A stretch of DNA of 64,000 nucleotides from contig NZ_JASXSZ010000002.1 of NCBI RefSeq assembly GCF_030315975.1, positions 310,001-374,000 on the forward strand. Direction: 5' to 3'. Origin of the DNA: Microbacterium candidum. GTDB taxonomy: Bacteria > Actinomycetota > Actinomycetes > Actinomycetales > Microbacteriaceae. The notes under the pieces were generated by a model. The model saw nothing but the letters and a program-made list of their open reading frames with translations, searched no databases and was not told where the DNA came from. This document shows, piece by piece, positions 34,459-41,868 of this stretch. The translations under genes and the position numbers were made by a program. Each line of letters starts with the position of its first letter. Within the stretch, counting starts at the first letter, position 1.

Positions 34459-35391
34459 TCATGAGATCTCTCCGATCCAGCTCGGCTCGGCCTGGGCGGG
34501 GAAGAACCGCTGTCTGATCGCCTCGGATGCTTCGCGAGTGACCTTCTGCACCTGGTCCATATGTGCGGGGAGCTCACCGAGGATCTCACCGAGCGGCCGG
34601 TACTCGAGGTCGTTGCGGATGCGCCCGAGCGCGCGCAGCACCTGGTTGGAGTGGCCGACGCGGTCCGCGCGCGGGTCGATGGCGCTCATGCATCCCTCGG
34701 CCTGCGAGATCGAGTAGATGATCGAGCGCGGGAAGAGCCGGTCAAGGAGGAGGAACTCGGCGGCATTGCGCGCGCTCGGCGTGCCGCGGTAGGTGCGCAG
34801 GTACGCCTCGTAAGCGCCGCACGAGCGCAGGATCGTGGTCCATGAGGGACCGGAGGCCTCGGTCAGCGTCCTCGTCGCGAGCAGGCGCGCCGTCATGTCG
34901 GCGCGCTCGATCGCGCGTCCGAGCGTGAAGAACTGCCACGCCTCGTCGCGGCTCGTCGAGGAGTCGACGATGCCCACCGCGAGCGCCGCGCGCTCGCGCA
35001 CCCAGTGGAAGAAGTCGTGCACCTTGTCGATCTGCAGGCGCCGCGGCATCCTCGCGCTGGTCGTGTTGAGGCACTCCCACAGCTCGGTGGAGAGGATCTC
35101 GCGCGCCCGGCGCGCATTCTCCCGGGCCGCGGTGAGCGAGTACGCGATGCTCGACGGGGTCATGCGGTCGACGGCGAGGCGGGCGAGGACCTGGTCGCGC
35201 GTGACGCGTTCGACGTCGTCGGGGAGCGAGGCCCCCATGACCGCGAGGAGGGACCGGCAGGCCGAATCCTCGTCGATCCACGGGTCTTCGAGGAGGAGCT
35301 GGAGCTGGACGTCGAGGATGCGGGCGGTGCCGTCGCTGCGCTCGATGTAGCGGCCGATCCAGAAGAGGCTCTCGGCGATGCGGCTCAGCAT
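34459..35391 (-). CDS. Alpha-E domain protein
   Basis: 310 residues, all-helical Alpha-E family. Opens MLSRIAESLFWIGRYIERSD and contains FFHWVRERAALAVG and FTLGRAIERADMTARLL, the repeated conserved core. No known catalytic motif. Always found with a circularly permuted ATP-grasp protein and a transglutaminase-like protein, as here; the set is thought to build or process a glutamate/amino-acid peptide, but no product is established. Start overlaps the ATP-grasp stop by seven bases. Confidence 0.88.
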   Translation of the reverse strand: MLSRIAESLFWIGRYIERSDGTARILDVQLQLLLEDPWIDEDSACRSLLAVMGASLPDDVERVTRDQVLARLAVDRMTPSSIAYSLTAARENARRAREILSTELWECLNTTSARMPRRLQIDKVHDFFHWVRERAALAVGIVDSSTSRDEAWQFFTLGRAIERADMTARLLATRTLTEASGPSWTTILRSCGAYEAYLRTYRGTPSARNAAEFLLLDRLFPRSIIYSISQAEGCMSAIDPRADRVGHSNQVLRALGRIRNDLEYRPLGEILGELPAHMDQVQKVTREASEAIRQRFFPAQAEPSWIGEIS

Positions 35392-37160
35392 CCTGCACCT
35401 CCATCGCGGTCGTTGAGCGAGGAGGGCAGCGACGAGACGAAACGCAGAGGTGAGGGCGTTTCGTCTCGCTTCGCTCGCTCAACGAGCGAAGCCTGCTGCT
35501 GCTGCTCCTCCTGGCGGCGGCCGGGCACCGGCTTGTCCTGCGGGGAGTGTGCGACCTCGTTCGGCGGCGGGGCCACGGCATCCTCTTCGTCCTCGGACTC
35601 GGGTCCCGGAGCCGACGCCTGGTCGGCGACGAGCCCGCCGACGCCCTGGCCCTGGCCGTACTCGACGTGCGCGGGCGCGATGCCGCCGACGACCCACGTG
35701 TCCTTCGACCCGCCGCCCTGGCTCGAGTTCACCACGAGCTGCCCCTCGGGGAGCGCGACACGCGTGAGGCCTCCGGGCAGCACCCAGATGTCGTCGCCGT
35801 CGTTGACCGCGAAGGGGCGCAGGTCGGCGTGGCGCGGCCGCATCCCGTCCTCGACGAGCGTCGGGATCGTGGACAGCATGACGACCGGCTGCGCGATCCA
35901 GCCGCGCGGGTCGGCCTTGAGCGTGGCGCGGAGCGCGTCGAGTTCGGCGCGCGAGGCATCCGGCCCGACGACCAGCCCCTTGCCGCCCGAGCCGTCGACG
36001 GGCTTCACGACGAGTTCGTCGAGGCGATCGAGGACCTCCTCGAGCGCGGTCGGGTCCTCGAGGCGCCACGTGTCGACGATCGGCAGCAACGGCTCCTCAG
36101 ACAGGTAGTACCGGATGAGGTCGGGCGTGTACGTGTACAGCAGCTTGTCATCGGCGACGCCGTTGCCGACCGCGTTCGCGATCGTGACATTGCCGAGGCG
36201 CGCGGCGAGCATGAGCCCGGGGGCGCCGAGCATGGAATCGGCGCGGAACTGCAGCGGGTCGAGGAAGTCGTCGTCGACGCGACGGTAGATGACGTCGACG
36301 CGCACCGGCCCGCGGGTCGTGCGCATGAAGACCTTGCCGCCGACGCACAGGAGGTCGCGGCCCTCGACGAGCTCGACGCCCATGAGGCGCGCGAGGAGCG
36401 TGTGCTCGAAGTAGGCGGAGTTGTACACGCCCGGCGTCAGCACGACGACGGTCGGGTCCTCGATGCCGGCGGGAGCCGACGCCTTCAGCGCCGCGAGCAG
36501 CTTGTTGGGGTAGTCGCCGACGGGGCGCACCTGCATCGAGACGAACAGCTCGGGGAGGGTCTGCGCCATGACGCGACGGTTCGAGATGACGTAGCTGACG
36601 CCGCTCGGCACGCGCACATTGTCCTCGAGCACGCGCATGACGCCGTTCTCGTCGCGGATGAGGTCGATGCCGGACACCTGGATGCGGACGCCGTTGGCGG
36701 AGTGGATGCCGGCGGCCTGGCGGTAGAAGTACTGGCTCGACGCGATCAGCTGAGCCGGGACGACGTCGTCGCGCACGCAGTTCTGGCGCCCGTAGGCGTC
36801 GTCGAGGAACGCCTCGAGCGCGCGCACGCGCTGCTTCACACCGGCCTCGATGTGCGACCACTCGTCGTACTCGATGATGCGCGGCACCGCGTCGAGGGGG
36901 AACGGCCGCTCCTCGCCCGCGAAGTCGAACGTCACGCCCTGCGCGAGGTACGAGCTCGCGAGCGACTCGGTGCGGCCGCGCAGCTCCTCCTGGGTCATCT
37001 GCGCGAGGGCCTGGTACAGCTCTTCGTACGCGTCACGCGCCTCGGCCGTGCCCATCGCGCCGCTCGGGGCGTCGCCGAACATCTCGTCGAACGCGGGCAG
37101 TCCCTGCGGAGTCTTGCGCGGCGCGAGCGTGGAGCCGTAGCCGTCGAACAGGTCACCCAT
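35385..37160 (-). CDS. Circularly permuted ATP-grasp protein with repeat-encoded tail
   Basis: 591 residues; the family core (CP_ATPgrasp_1/2, former DUF404/DUF407) spans roughly residues 20-510. Seen: FDEMFGDAP at the N-terminus, FYRQAAGIHSANGVRIQVSGIDLIRDENG, RVLEDNVRVPSG, the metal/ATP segment VVKPVDGSGGKGLVVGP near 388, and NSSQGGGSKDTWV near 490. Predicted amino-acid ligase using ATP; product unknown. After an acidic stretch (ESEDEED) the last ~30 residues (about 558-585) are encoded by REP copy C, including VERAKRDET and LRFVSSLPSSLNDR, so the native C-terminus has been replaced or extended. First gene of the cassette. Confidence 0.9.
   Translation of the reverse strand: MGDLFDGYGSTLAPRKTPQGLPAFDEMFGDAPSGAMGTAEARDAYEELYQALAQMTQEELRGRTESLASSYLAQGVTFDFAGEERPFPLDAVPRIIEYDEWSHIEAGVKQRVRALEAFLDDAYGRQNCVRDDVVPAQLIASSQYFYRQAAGIHSANGVRIQVSGIDLIRDENGVMRVLEDNVRVPSGVSYVISNRRVMAQTLPELFVSMQVRPVGDYPNKLLAALKASAPAGIEDPTVVVLTPGVYNSAYFEHTLLARLMGVELVEGRDLLCVGGKVFMRTTRGPVRVDVIYRRVDDDFLDPLQFRADSMLGAPGLMLAARLGNVTIANAVGNGVADDKLLYTYTPDLIRYYLSEEPLLPIVDTWRLEDPTALEEVLDRLDELVVKPVDGSGGKGLVVGPDASRAELDALRATLKADPRGWIAQPVVMLSTIPTLVEDGMRPRHADLRPFAVNDGDDIWVLPGGLTRVALPEGQLVVNSSQGGGSKDTWVVGGIAPAHVEYGQGQGVGGLVADQASAPGPESEDEEDAVAPPPNEVAHSPQDKPVPGRRQEEQQQQASLVERAKRDETPSPLRFVSSLPSSLNDRDGGAGC
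35408..35488. repeat. REP-like palindromic element, copy C (translated)
   Basis: Arms in the opposite order to copies A and B: GGTCGTTGAGCGAGG...ACGAAACGCAG (35408-35447), then GCGTTTCGTCTCGC...GCTCAACGAGC (35457-35488). It lies entirely within the reading frame of the ATP-grasp gene. Confidence 0.85.
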
Positions 37161-37245
37161 GGGAGAAGAGCCTAATCGCGGTCTGTTACCGGCTTGTCAC
37201 CGAATCTCGCGGCCGGGCCACAGCACCCGGACGTACGCTCGCCAC

Positions 37246-38955
37246 ATGGCAGGTGCGCACCCGTCGTATCCGCTCGCGGCCGCCGCGGGCGTGGCCTCCG
37301 TCGTGCTCGGCGCCGGCCTCGGCGAGCTGACCGCGACGTTCATCGACCCCTCGTCGAGCCCCGTTGCCGCGATCGGGTCGACGCTGATCGACGCGGCCCC
37401 GCCGTGGGCGAAGGATGCCGCGATCGCCCTGTTCGGCACGAACGACAAGACGGCGCTGCTGACCGGGATCGGCATTGTGATGCTCGTCCTCGCCGCCGTC
37501 GCGGGCATCCTCGAGGCACGCCGCCCGCCGTGGGGTCGCGTGATCGTGCTCGCGTTCGGCGTCGCCGGGATCGTCACGGCGATGACGCGCGCGGATTCGG
37601 GGATGCTGGCGTTCCTCCCGTCCGCGGTCGCCGGCGGGGTCGCCGCGATCGCCCTCGGGATGCTGATGGACCGCCTCCGTGCCGTCGGCGCCACCCCCCG
37701 GTCGTTGAGCGTGCGAAGCGATACGAAACGCGACGAACCGACGATCGGCAGCGGGATGCCGGTCGCCGAGCCCGTCGAGGCGTCGCCACTGCCGATGACG
37801 CCTCCCCGGACGACCCCTCGACAAGCTCGGGGACCGAAAGGACAAGCTCGGGGACCGGAAGGACAAGCTCAGGGACCTGAACCCACCTCCACATCCCGCC
37901 GCACCTTCCTCCTCTGGACCGGCGGCGCCGCGGTCATCGGCATCCTCGCCGCGACCGGCGGCACGCTCGCCCGCACGGGCTCACGGGCCGCATCCGTCGC
38001 GCGGAGCGCCCTCCATCTCCCGAAACCCGCGACGACGGCGCCGCCCATCCCCGCGAGCGCGGACTTCCGCATCCCGGGGCTCGCCCCCGTCATCACGCCG
38101 AACACGGACTTCTACCGGATCGACACCGCGCTCGTCGTGCCGCAGGTCGACCCGGCGACATGGAAGCTGCGCATCCACGGCCTCGTCGACCGCGAGGTGA
38201 ACCTGACATGGAACGAACTGCTCGCGCTGCCGCTCGAGGAGAGCGCGACGACCCTCACCTGCGTCTCGAACGACGTCGGCGGCGACCTCATCTCGAACGC
38301 CGTCTGGCTCGGGTATCCGATCCGCAACCTGCTCGCGAAAGCCGGGGTCAAGCCCGGCGCCGACATGGTCCTGTCGACATCGACCGACGGGTTCACCGCA
38401 TCCACTCCGCTCGAGGTGCTGACCGACGCGCGGGACGCGATCCTCGCGGTCGGCATGAACGGGGAGCCGCTGCCGCCGGAGCACGGATTCCCGGTGCGCA
38501 TGGTCGTCCCCGGGCTCTACGGCTATGTGTCGGCGACCAAGTGGGTCACGGACCTCGAGGTCACGCGGTTCGCGGATGCCACGGCCTACTGGACCGCCCG
38601 CGGATGGTCCGAGCGCGGTCCGATCAAGCTGGAATCGAGGATCGACGTGCCGAGCGGCGGATCGATCGCCTCGGGGAACACCGTGATCGCCGGCGTCGCG
38701 TGGCAGCAGCACACCGGTGTGCGGGGCGTCGAGGTGCAGATCGACGACGGCCCGTGGCAGCAGGCCGAACTCGCGACCGCGATCTCCGGGGACACGTGGG
38801 TGCAGTGGCGCCTGCCGTGGAACGCGAAGAGCGGCACGCACACGATCCGCTGCCGCGCGACGTCGGCGACGGGCGAGGTGCAGACCTCGGAGCAGGCGCC
38901 GCCCGCCCCTGACGGGGCTTCCGGCTGGCACTCGATCCAGGTCTCCGTCGGCTGA
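37246..38955 (+). CDS. Membrane-anchored molybdopterin oxidoreductase, sulfite-oxidase family
   Basis: 569 residues. Residues ~1-150 hold four or five membrane helices; ~150-220 is a low-complexity linker; a second hydrophobic anchor follows a Tat-like SRRTFLLW near 222; then the oxidoreductase molybdopterin-binding domain, with the Moco-ligating Cys339 in TLTCVSNDVGG and VVPGLYGYVSATKWV, and the C-terminal Mo-co dimerisation domain. The catalytic part would face outward. The linker contains REP copy D and three tandem 7-codon repeats. TACGCT six bases before the ATG suggests a leaderless mRNA. Substrate not known; YedY-like reductase or sulfite oxidase roles are both possible. Confidence 0.88.
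   Translation: MAGAHPSYPLAAAAGVASVVLGAGLGELTATFIDPSSSPVAAIGSTLIDAAPPWAKDAAIALFGTNDKTALLTGIGIVMLVLAAVAGILEARRPPWGRVIVLAFGVAGIVTAMTRADSGMLAFLPSAVAGGVAAIALGMLMDRLRAVGATPRSLSVRSDTKRDEPTIGSGMPVAEPVEASPLPMTPPRTTPRQARGPKGQARGPEGQAQGPEPTSTSRRTFLLWTGGAAVIGILAATGGTLARTGSRAASVARSALHLPKPATTAPPIPASADFRIPGLAPVITPNTDFYRIDTALVVPQVDPATWKLRIHGLVDREVNLTWNELLALPLEESATTLTCVSNDVGGDLISNAVWLGYPIRNLLAKAGVKPGADMVLSTSTDGFTASTPLEVLTDARDAILAVGMNGEPLPPEHGFPVRMVVPGLYGYVSATKWVTDLEVTRFADATAYWTARGWSERGPIKLESRIDVPSGGSIASGNTVIAGVAWQQHTGVRGVEVQIDDGPWQQAELATAISGDTWVQWRLPWNAKSGTHTIRCRATSATGEVQTSEQAPPAPDGASGWHSIQVSVG
37700..37732. repeat. REP-like single arm, copy D (translated)
   Basis: GGTCGTTGAGCGTGCGAAGC...CGAAACGCGAC, one arm only, read in frame as RSLSVRSDTKRDE in the linker of the molybdoenzyme. 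Confidence 0.75.
37819..37881 (+). repeat. Three tandem 21-bp units (translated heptapeptides)
   Basis: Three near-identical 21-base units with the core GACAAGCTCGGGGACCG, coding for RQARGPK, GQARGPE and GQAQGPE. The unit length keeps the frame whatever the copy number. A related inverted unit lies at 37765-37788. Confidence 0.85.
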
Positions 38956-38985
38956 TCCCCTTCCCCCGCGTGTGAGACTGATGGG

Positions 38986-39828
38986 GTGACCACGTGGAGT
39001 GAGCGACTCGGAACCGTCGGCGTCTGGCGCGGATTCACGCAGGTGGATGCCGGTTTCGCCCGCGGGATCGAAGCCATCGGATACGGCGCGCTGTGGCTCG
39101 GGTACTCGCCGACGGCGGACCTGGATGCGGCGGAGCTCGCCCTCGACGCGACCGATCGCCTGCACGTCGCGACGGGCGTCGTCAACATCTGGAAGGCGGA
39201 TGCGGCGGAGCTCGCCGCATCCTTCCACCGCATCGAGGCGAAGCATCCTGGCCGGCTGCATCTCGGGATCGGCACCGGGCACCGCGAGGCGACGCCCGAG
39301 CGGACGCGTCCGCTCGACGCGATGCGGCGATACCTCGACGTGCTCGACGCGCACGACGTCCCGGTCGGACGGCGCGTGATCTCCGCCCTCGGCCCGCGGA
39401 TGCTGGAGCTCGCCGCCGAACGCAGCGCCGGCACGCACCCCTACCTCACCGTGCCCGGACAGACGGCCGACCAGCGCGCGGCGCTGGGTTCCGGCATCCT
39501 CGTCGCGCCTGAGCAGACCGTCGTGCTCGACCCCGACCGCACCTCCTCGCGCGAGGCGGCGCGGACGTTCCTCGGCCGCTATCTCGGCATGTCGAACTAC
39601 ACGAACAACATGCTCCGCGGCGGGTTCACCGAGGCGGACGTCGCGCTGCCCGGCAGCGACCGGCTCGTCGACGACATCATCGCGCAGGGGGATGCCCCAT
39701 CCCTCGCCGCGCGCGTGCGCGAGCACCTCGACGCCGGTGCCGACCACGTGTGCGTGCAGGTCGTCCCCGTGCACGGCGATGTGCTCCCCGCGCTCGCCGC
39801 CGTCGCCGGCAAGCTGCGCCTCGCCTGA
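38986..39828 (+). CDS. LLM-class F420-dependent oxidoreductase
   Basis: 280 residues, TIM-barrel luciferase-like protein of the actinobacterial group with GVWRGFTQVD at the start, ALWLGYSP near residue 38, ATGVVNIWKADAAELAASF near 62, and LGIGTGHREATPE near 90. GTG start with GGGG just upstream. Cofactor F420 is expected from the subfamily; substrate unknown. Follows the molybdoenzyme after 30 bases and may share its transcript. Confidence 0.88.
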   Translation: MTTWSERLGTVGVWRGFTQVDAGFARGIEAIGYGALWLGYSPTADLDAAELALDATDRLHVATGVVNIWKADAAELAASFHRIEAKHPGRLHLGIGTGHREATPERTRPLDAMRRYLDVLDAHDVPVGRRVISALGPRMLELAAERSAGTHPYLTVPGQTADQRAALGSGILVAPEQTVVLDPDRTSSREAARTFLGRYLGMSNYTNNMLRGGFTEADVALPGSDRLVDDIIAQGDAPSLAARVREHLDAGADHVCVQVVPVHGDVLPALAAVAGKLRLA

Positions 39829-39859
39829 TCGTCGCTCTCCTTATGGCGGCTCGATCAGC

Positions 39860-39927
39860 GGAGTCGAATCGACGAAGGGAGTACCGACACGCCGGAATCC
39901 GGGACTCCCCACGTCGAATCGACTCCC
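39860..39927. repeat. GGGAGTCGA hairpin element, copy 1
   Basis: Left arm 39860-39882 pairs with right arm 39904-39927 with three mismatches in 23 positions; both arms contain TCGAATCGA. Loop of about 21 bases. The same arm and spacing recur at 53818-53884. The stretch 39829-40079 (251 bases) has no gene and consists largely of such hairpins. Confidence 0.8.
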
Positions 39928-39987
39928 TTCATCGGGACACGCCGGTGCCGCCGCTCGACGCGGATTCCGGAACGTCTGGCGAGGGAT

Positions 39988-40054
39988 CGTACGGATGGCG
40001 AGAGATTTCGCCCGGATCCGCTCGTCAAGCGTGGAATCTCTCGCCATCCGTACG
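39988..40054. repeat. Perfect 20-bp inverted repeat
   Basis: CGTACGGATGGCGAGAGATT (39988-40007) is repeated exactly inverted at 40035-40054, with 27 bases between. Not related to the REP arm. Could be a terminator, the ends of a tiny non-autonomous element, or a recombination target. Confidence 0.85.
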
Positions 40055-40079
40055 CCCGGCAGGCGGTCTTGCGGCGGGA

Positions 40080-40643
40080 TCAGGGGAGCGGACGCGTCCA
40101 GGCGACCTCACGGTGCAGCTGACCCGTCTCCGCGAACAGCCGGACCTGGTGTGTGGAGGCGAGCGCGGAGGCGAGGTCGTCGATGGATGCCGGCTCGAAG
40201 CCGAGTCCCTGCCAGAACGGTCCGGAGCGCTGGCTGAACAGCCACGCGGTGGTGGCGCCCTCCTCGGTGGCACGGTCGAAGGCGAAGCGCGCGAGGGCGC
40301 TGCCGCGACCCGCCGATCGGGCGGACGGATGCACCGCGACGCTCCGGATGAGCGCGTGCGCGCCGTCGTCGCTCAGCTCGTAGCCGGTGCTTCCGACGAC
40401 AAGGCCGTCGTCGTCGACCTCCATCCAGAGACGGACGGATGCCGCATCCAGCCCGCTGAGCGTCAGGTCGACGTCGCCGAGGAACGCTCGCAGGTCCGCG
40501 ACATCCCCCGCTTCGACCCGCCTGAGCTCTTCACACGGCGGAAGCCCGCTGCCGGTCGTTGAGCGAGCGAAGCGAGTCGAAACGCAGGGAGGACTCGAGG
40601 TCGGCTCACCGCGTTCCGACTCGGTCGTTCCTCCCTCGCTCAA
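40080..40643 (-). CDS. GNAT N-acetyltransferase, start altered by a repeat
   Basis: GNAT fold: first strand LRRVEAGDVADLRAFL, the acetyl-CoA loop region RSVAVHPSARSAGRGSALARFAF (Q/RxxGxG/A), and the late FWQGLGFEPAS. 187 codons as given. The substrate may be a small molecule as in ArsN-type or amino-acid acetyltransferases; not known. No ATG or GTG precedes the first strand; the only in-frame start is a TTG at 40641-40643 inside REP copy E, with no good ribosome site, so about 40 N-terminal residues would be repeat-encoded. It may use that start, a non-standard codon, or be poorly expressed. Confidence 0.7.
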   Translation of the reverse strand: MSEGGTTESERGEPTSSPPCVSTRFARSTTGSGLPPCEELRRVEAGDVADLRAFLGDVDLTLSGLDAASVRLWMEVDDDGLVVGSTGYELSDDGAHALIRSVAVHPSARSAGRGSALARFAFDRATEEGATTAWLFSQRSGPFWQGLGFEPASIDDLASALASTHQVRLFAETGQLHREVAWTRPLP

Positions 40644-40648
40644 CGACC
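40554..40648. repeat. REP-like palindromic element, copy E
   Basis: Left arm GGTCGTTGAGCGAGCGAAGC...GTCGAAACGCAG (40554-40587), right arm GCGTTCCGACTCGG...CGCTCAACGACC (40611-40648). Lies between the ornithine aminotransferase stop and the GNAT body. Confidence 0.85.
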
Positions 40649-40662
40649 ACCATCCAAGGTGC

Positions 40663-41868
40663 TCAGCCCTCGAGGGCGAGGCGCAGTTGCTCCACCGCCC
40701 AGTCGAGCTCGGTGCCGCGGATGATGAGCGGCGGCGCGATGCGGATCGTCTGCCCGTGCGTGTCCTTCACGAGCACGCCGCGCGCGAGCAGCCGCTCGGC
40801 GATGTCACGCCCGGTCCCGATGGCGGGGTCGACGTCGACGCCGGCCCACAGCCCGGCGATGCGCACCTCGATGACCCCGTGGCCCACGAGCCCGTCCAGC
40901 AGCGTGGACAGGTGCGCGCCGAGCGCGCGGGCGCGCTCCTGGAATTCTCCGGTCGCCAGCATCTCCACCACCCGAAGCCCGACGGCCGCCGCCAGCGGGT
41001 TTCCGCCGAACGTCGACCCGTGCTCACCGGGCCGGATGACGCCGAGGACGTCGCGGTCGGCGACGACGGCGGAGACGGGAAGGATGCCGCCGCCCAGCGC
41101 CTTGCCGAGGAGATACATGTCGGGCACGACATCCTCGCGGTCGCACGCGAAGGTCTCGCCGACGCGACCGAGCCCGGACTGGATCTCGTCCGCGATGAAC
41201 AGAACGTTGTGCTCGGTGCACAGCGCCCGGACGGCTGCAAGGTACCCGGCGGGCGGGATGACGACCCCGGCCTCGCCCTGGATGGGCTCGACGAGCACGG
41301 CAGCCGTGTTCGGAGTGATGGCGGCGGCGAGCGCGTCCGCATCCCCGTACGGGACCGACACGAAGCCGGGCGTGAACGGACCGAATCCGTCGCGCGCCGA
41401 GTCGTCGTCGCTGAAGCCGACGATCGTCGTGGTGCGGCCGTGGAAGTTGCCGTTCGCGACGACGATCTCCGCAGCATCCACCGGCACGCCCTTGACGCGA
41501 TACGCCCACGCGCGGGCGACCTTGATGCCGGTCTCCACGGCTTCGGCGCCCGTGTTCATCGGCAGCATGAGGTCCTTGCCGCACAGGTCCGTGAGGGCGG
41601 CGGCGAAGGCTCCGAGCTGGTCGTTGTGGAATGCGCGGCTCGTGAGCGTCACTCGACCGAGCTGTTCCTCGACGGCCGAGACCAGCGCGGGATGCCGATG
41701 CCCGAAGTTCAGCGCGGAGTAGGCGGAGAGGAGGTCGAGGTACCGCTTGCCCTCGACATCCGTCACCCACGACCCTTCCGCCGACGCGACGACGACCGGA
41801 AGCGGGTGGTAGTTGTGGGCGACGCGCGTGTTCTCGCCGGCCACGATCTCCGCGGACGAGAGCGTCAC
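40663..41868 (-). CDS. rocD: Ornithine aminotransferase
   Basis: Class III PLP aminotransferase making glutamate-5-semialdehyde from ornithine, 401 residues. Seen: NYHPLPVV and YLDLLSAYSALNFGHRHP (OAT-specific), NTGAEAVETGIKVAR near 100, NGNFHGRTT near 140, PIQGEAGVV near 195, IADEIQSGLGR near 225, and the PLP lysine in LLGKALGGG near 253. GTG start overlaps the stop of the DDAH-like gene (GTGA), so the two are coupled. The product feeds PutA's second step, encoded at 54955. Confidence 0.94.
   Translation of the reverse strand: MTLSSAEIVAGENTRVAHNYHPLPVVVASAEGSWVTDVEGKRYLDLLSAYSALNFGHRHPALVSAVEEQLGRVTLTSRAFHNDQLGAFAAALTDLCGKDLMLPMNTGAEAVETGIKVARAWAYRVKGVPVDAAEIVVANGNFHGRTTTIVGFSDDDSARDGFGPFTPGFVSVPYGDADALAAAITPNTAAVLVEPIQGEAGVVIPPAGYLAAVRALCTEHNVLFIADEIQSGLGRVGETFACDREDVVPDMYLLGKALGGGILPVSAVVADRDVLGVIRPGEHGSTFGGNPLAAAVGLRVVEMLATGEFQERARALGAHLSTLLDGLVGHGVIEVRIAGLWAGVDVDPAIGTGRDIAERLLARGVLVKDTHGQTIRIAPPLIIRGTELDWAVEQLRLALEG

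Noticed and set aside
37819..37881. Possible CRISPR-like array
   Set aside because: Three 21-base units without spacers, inside a reading frame; simple tandem repeat.
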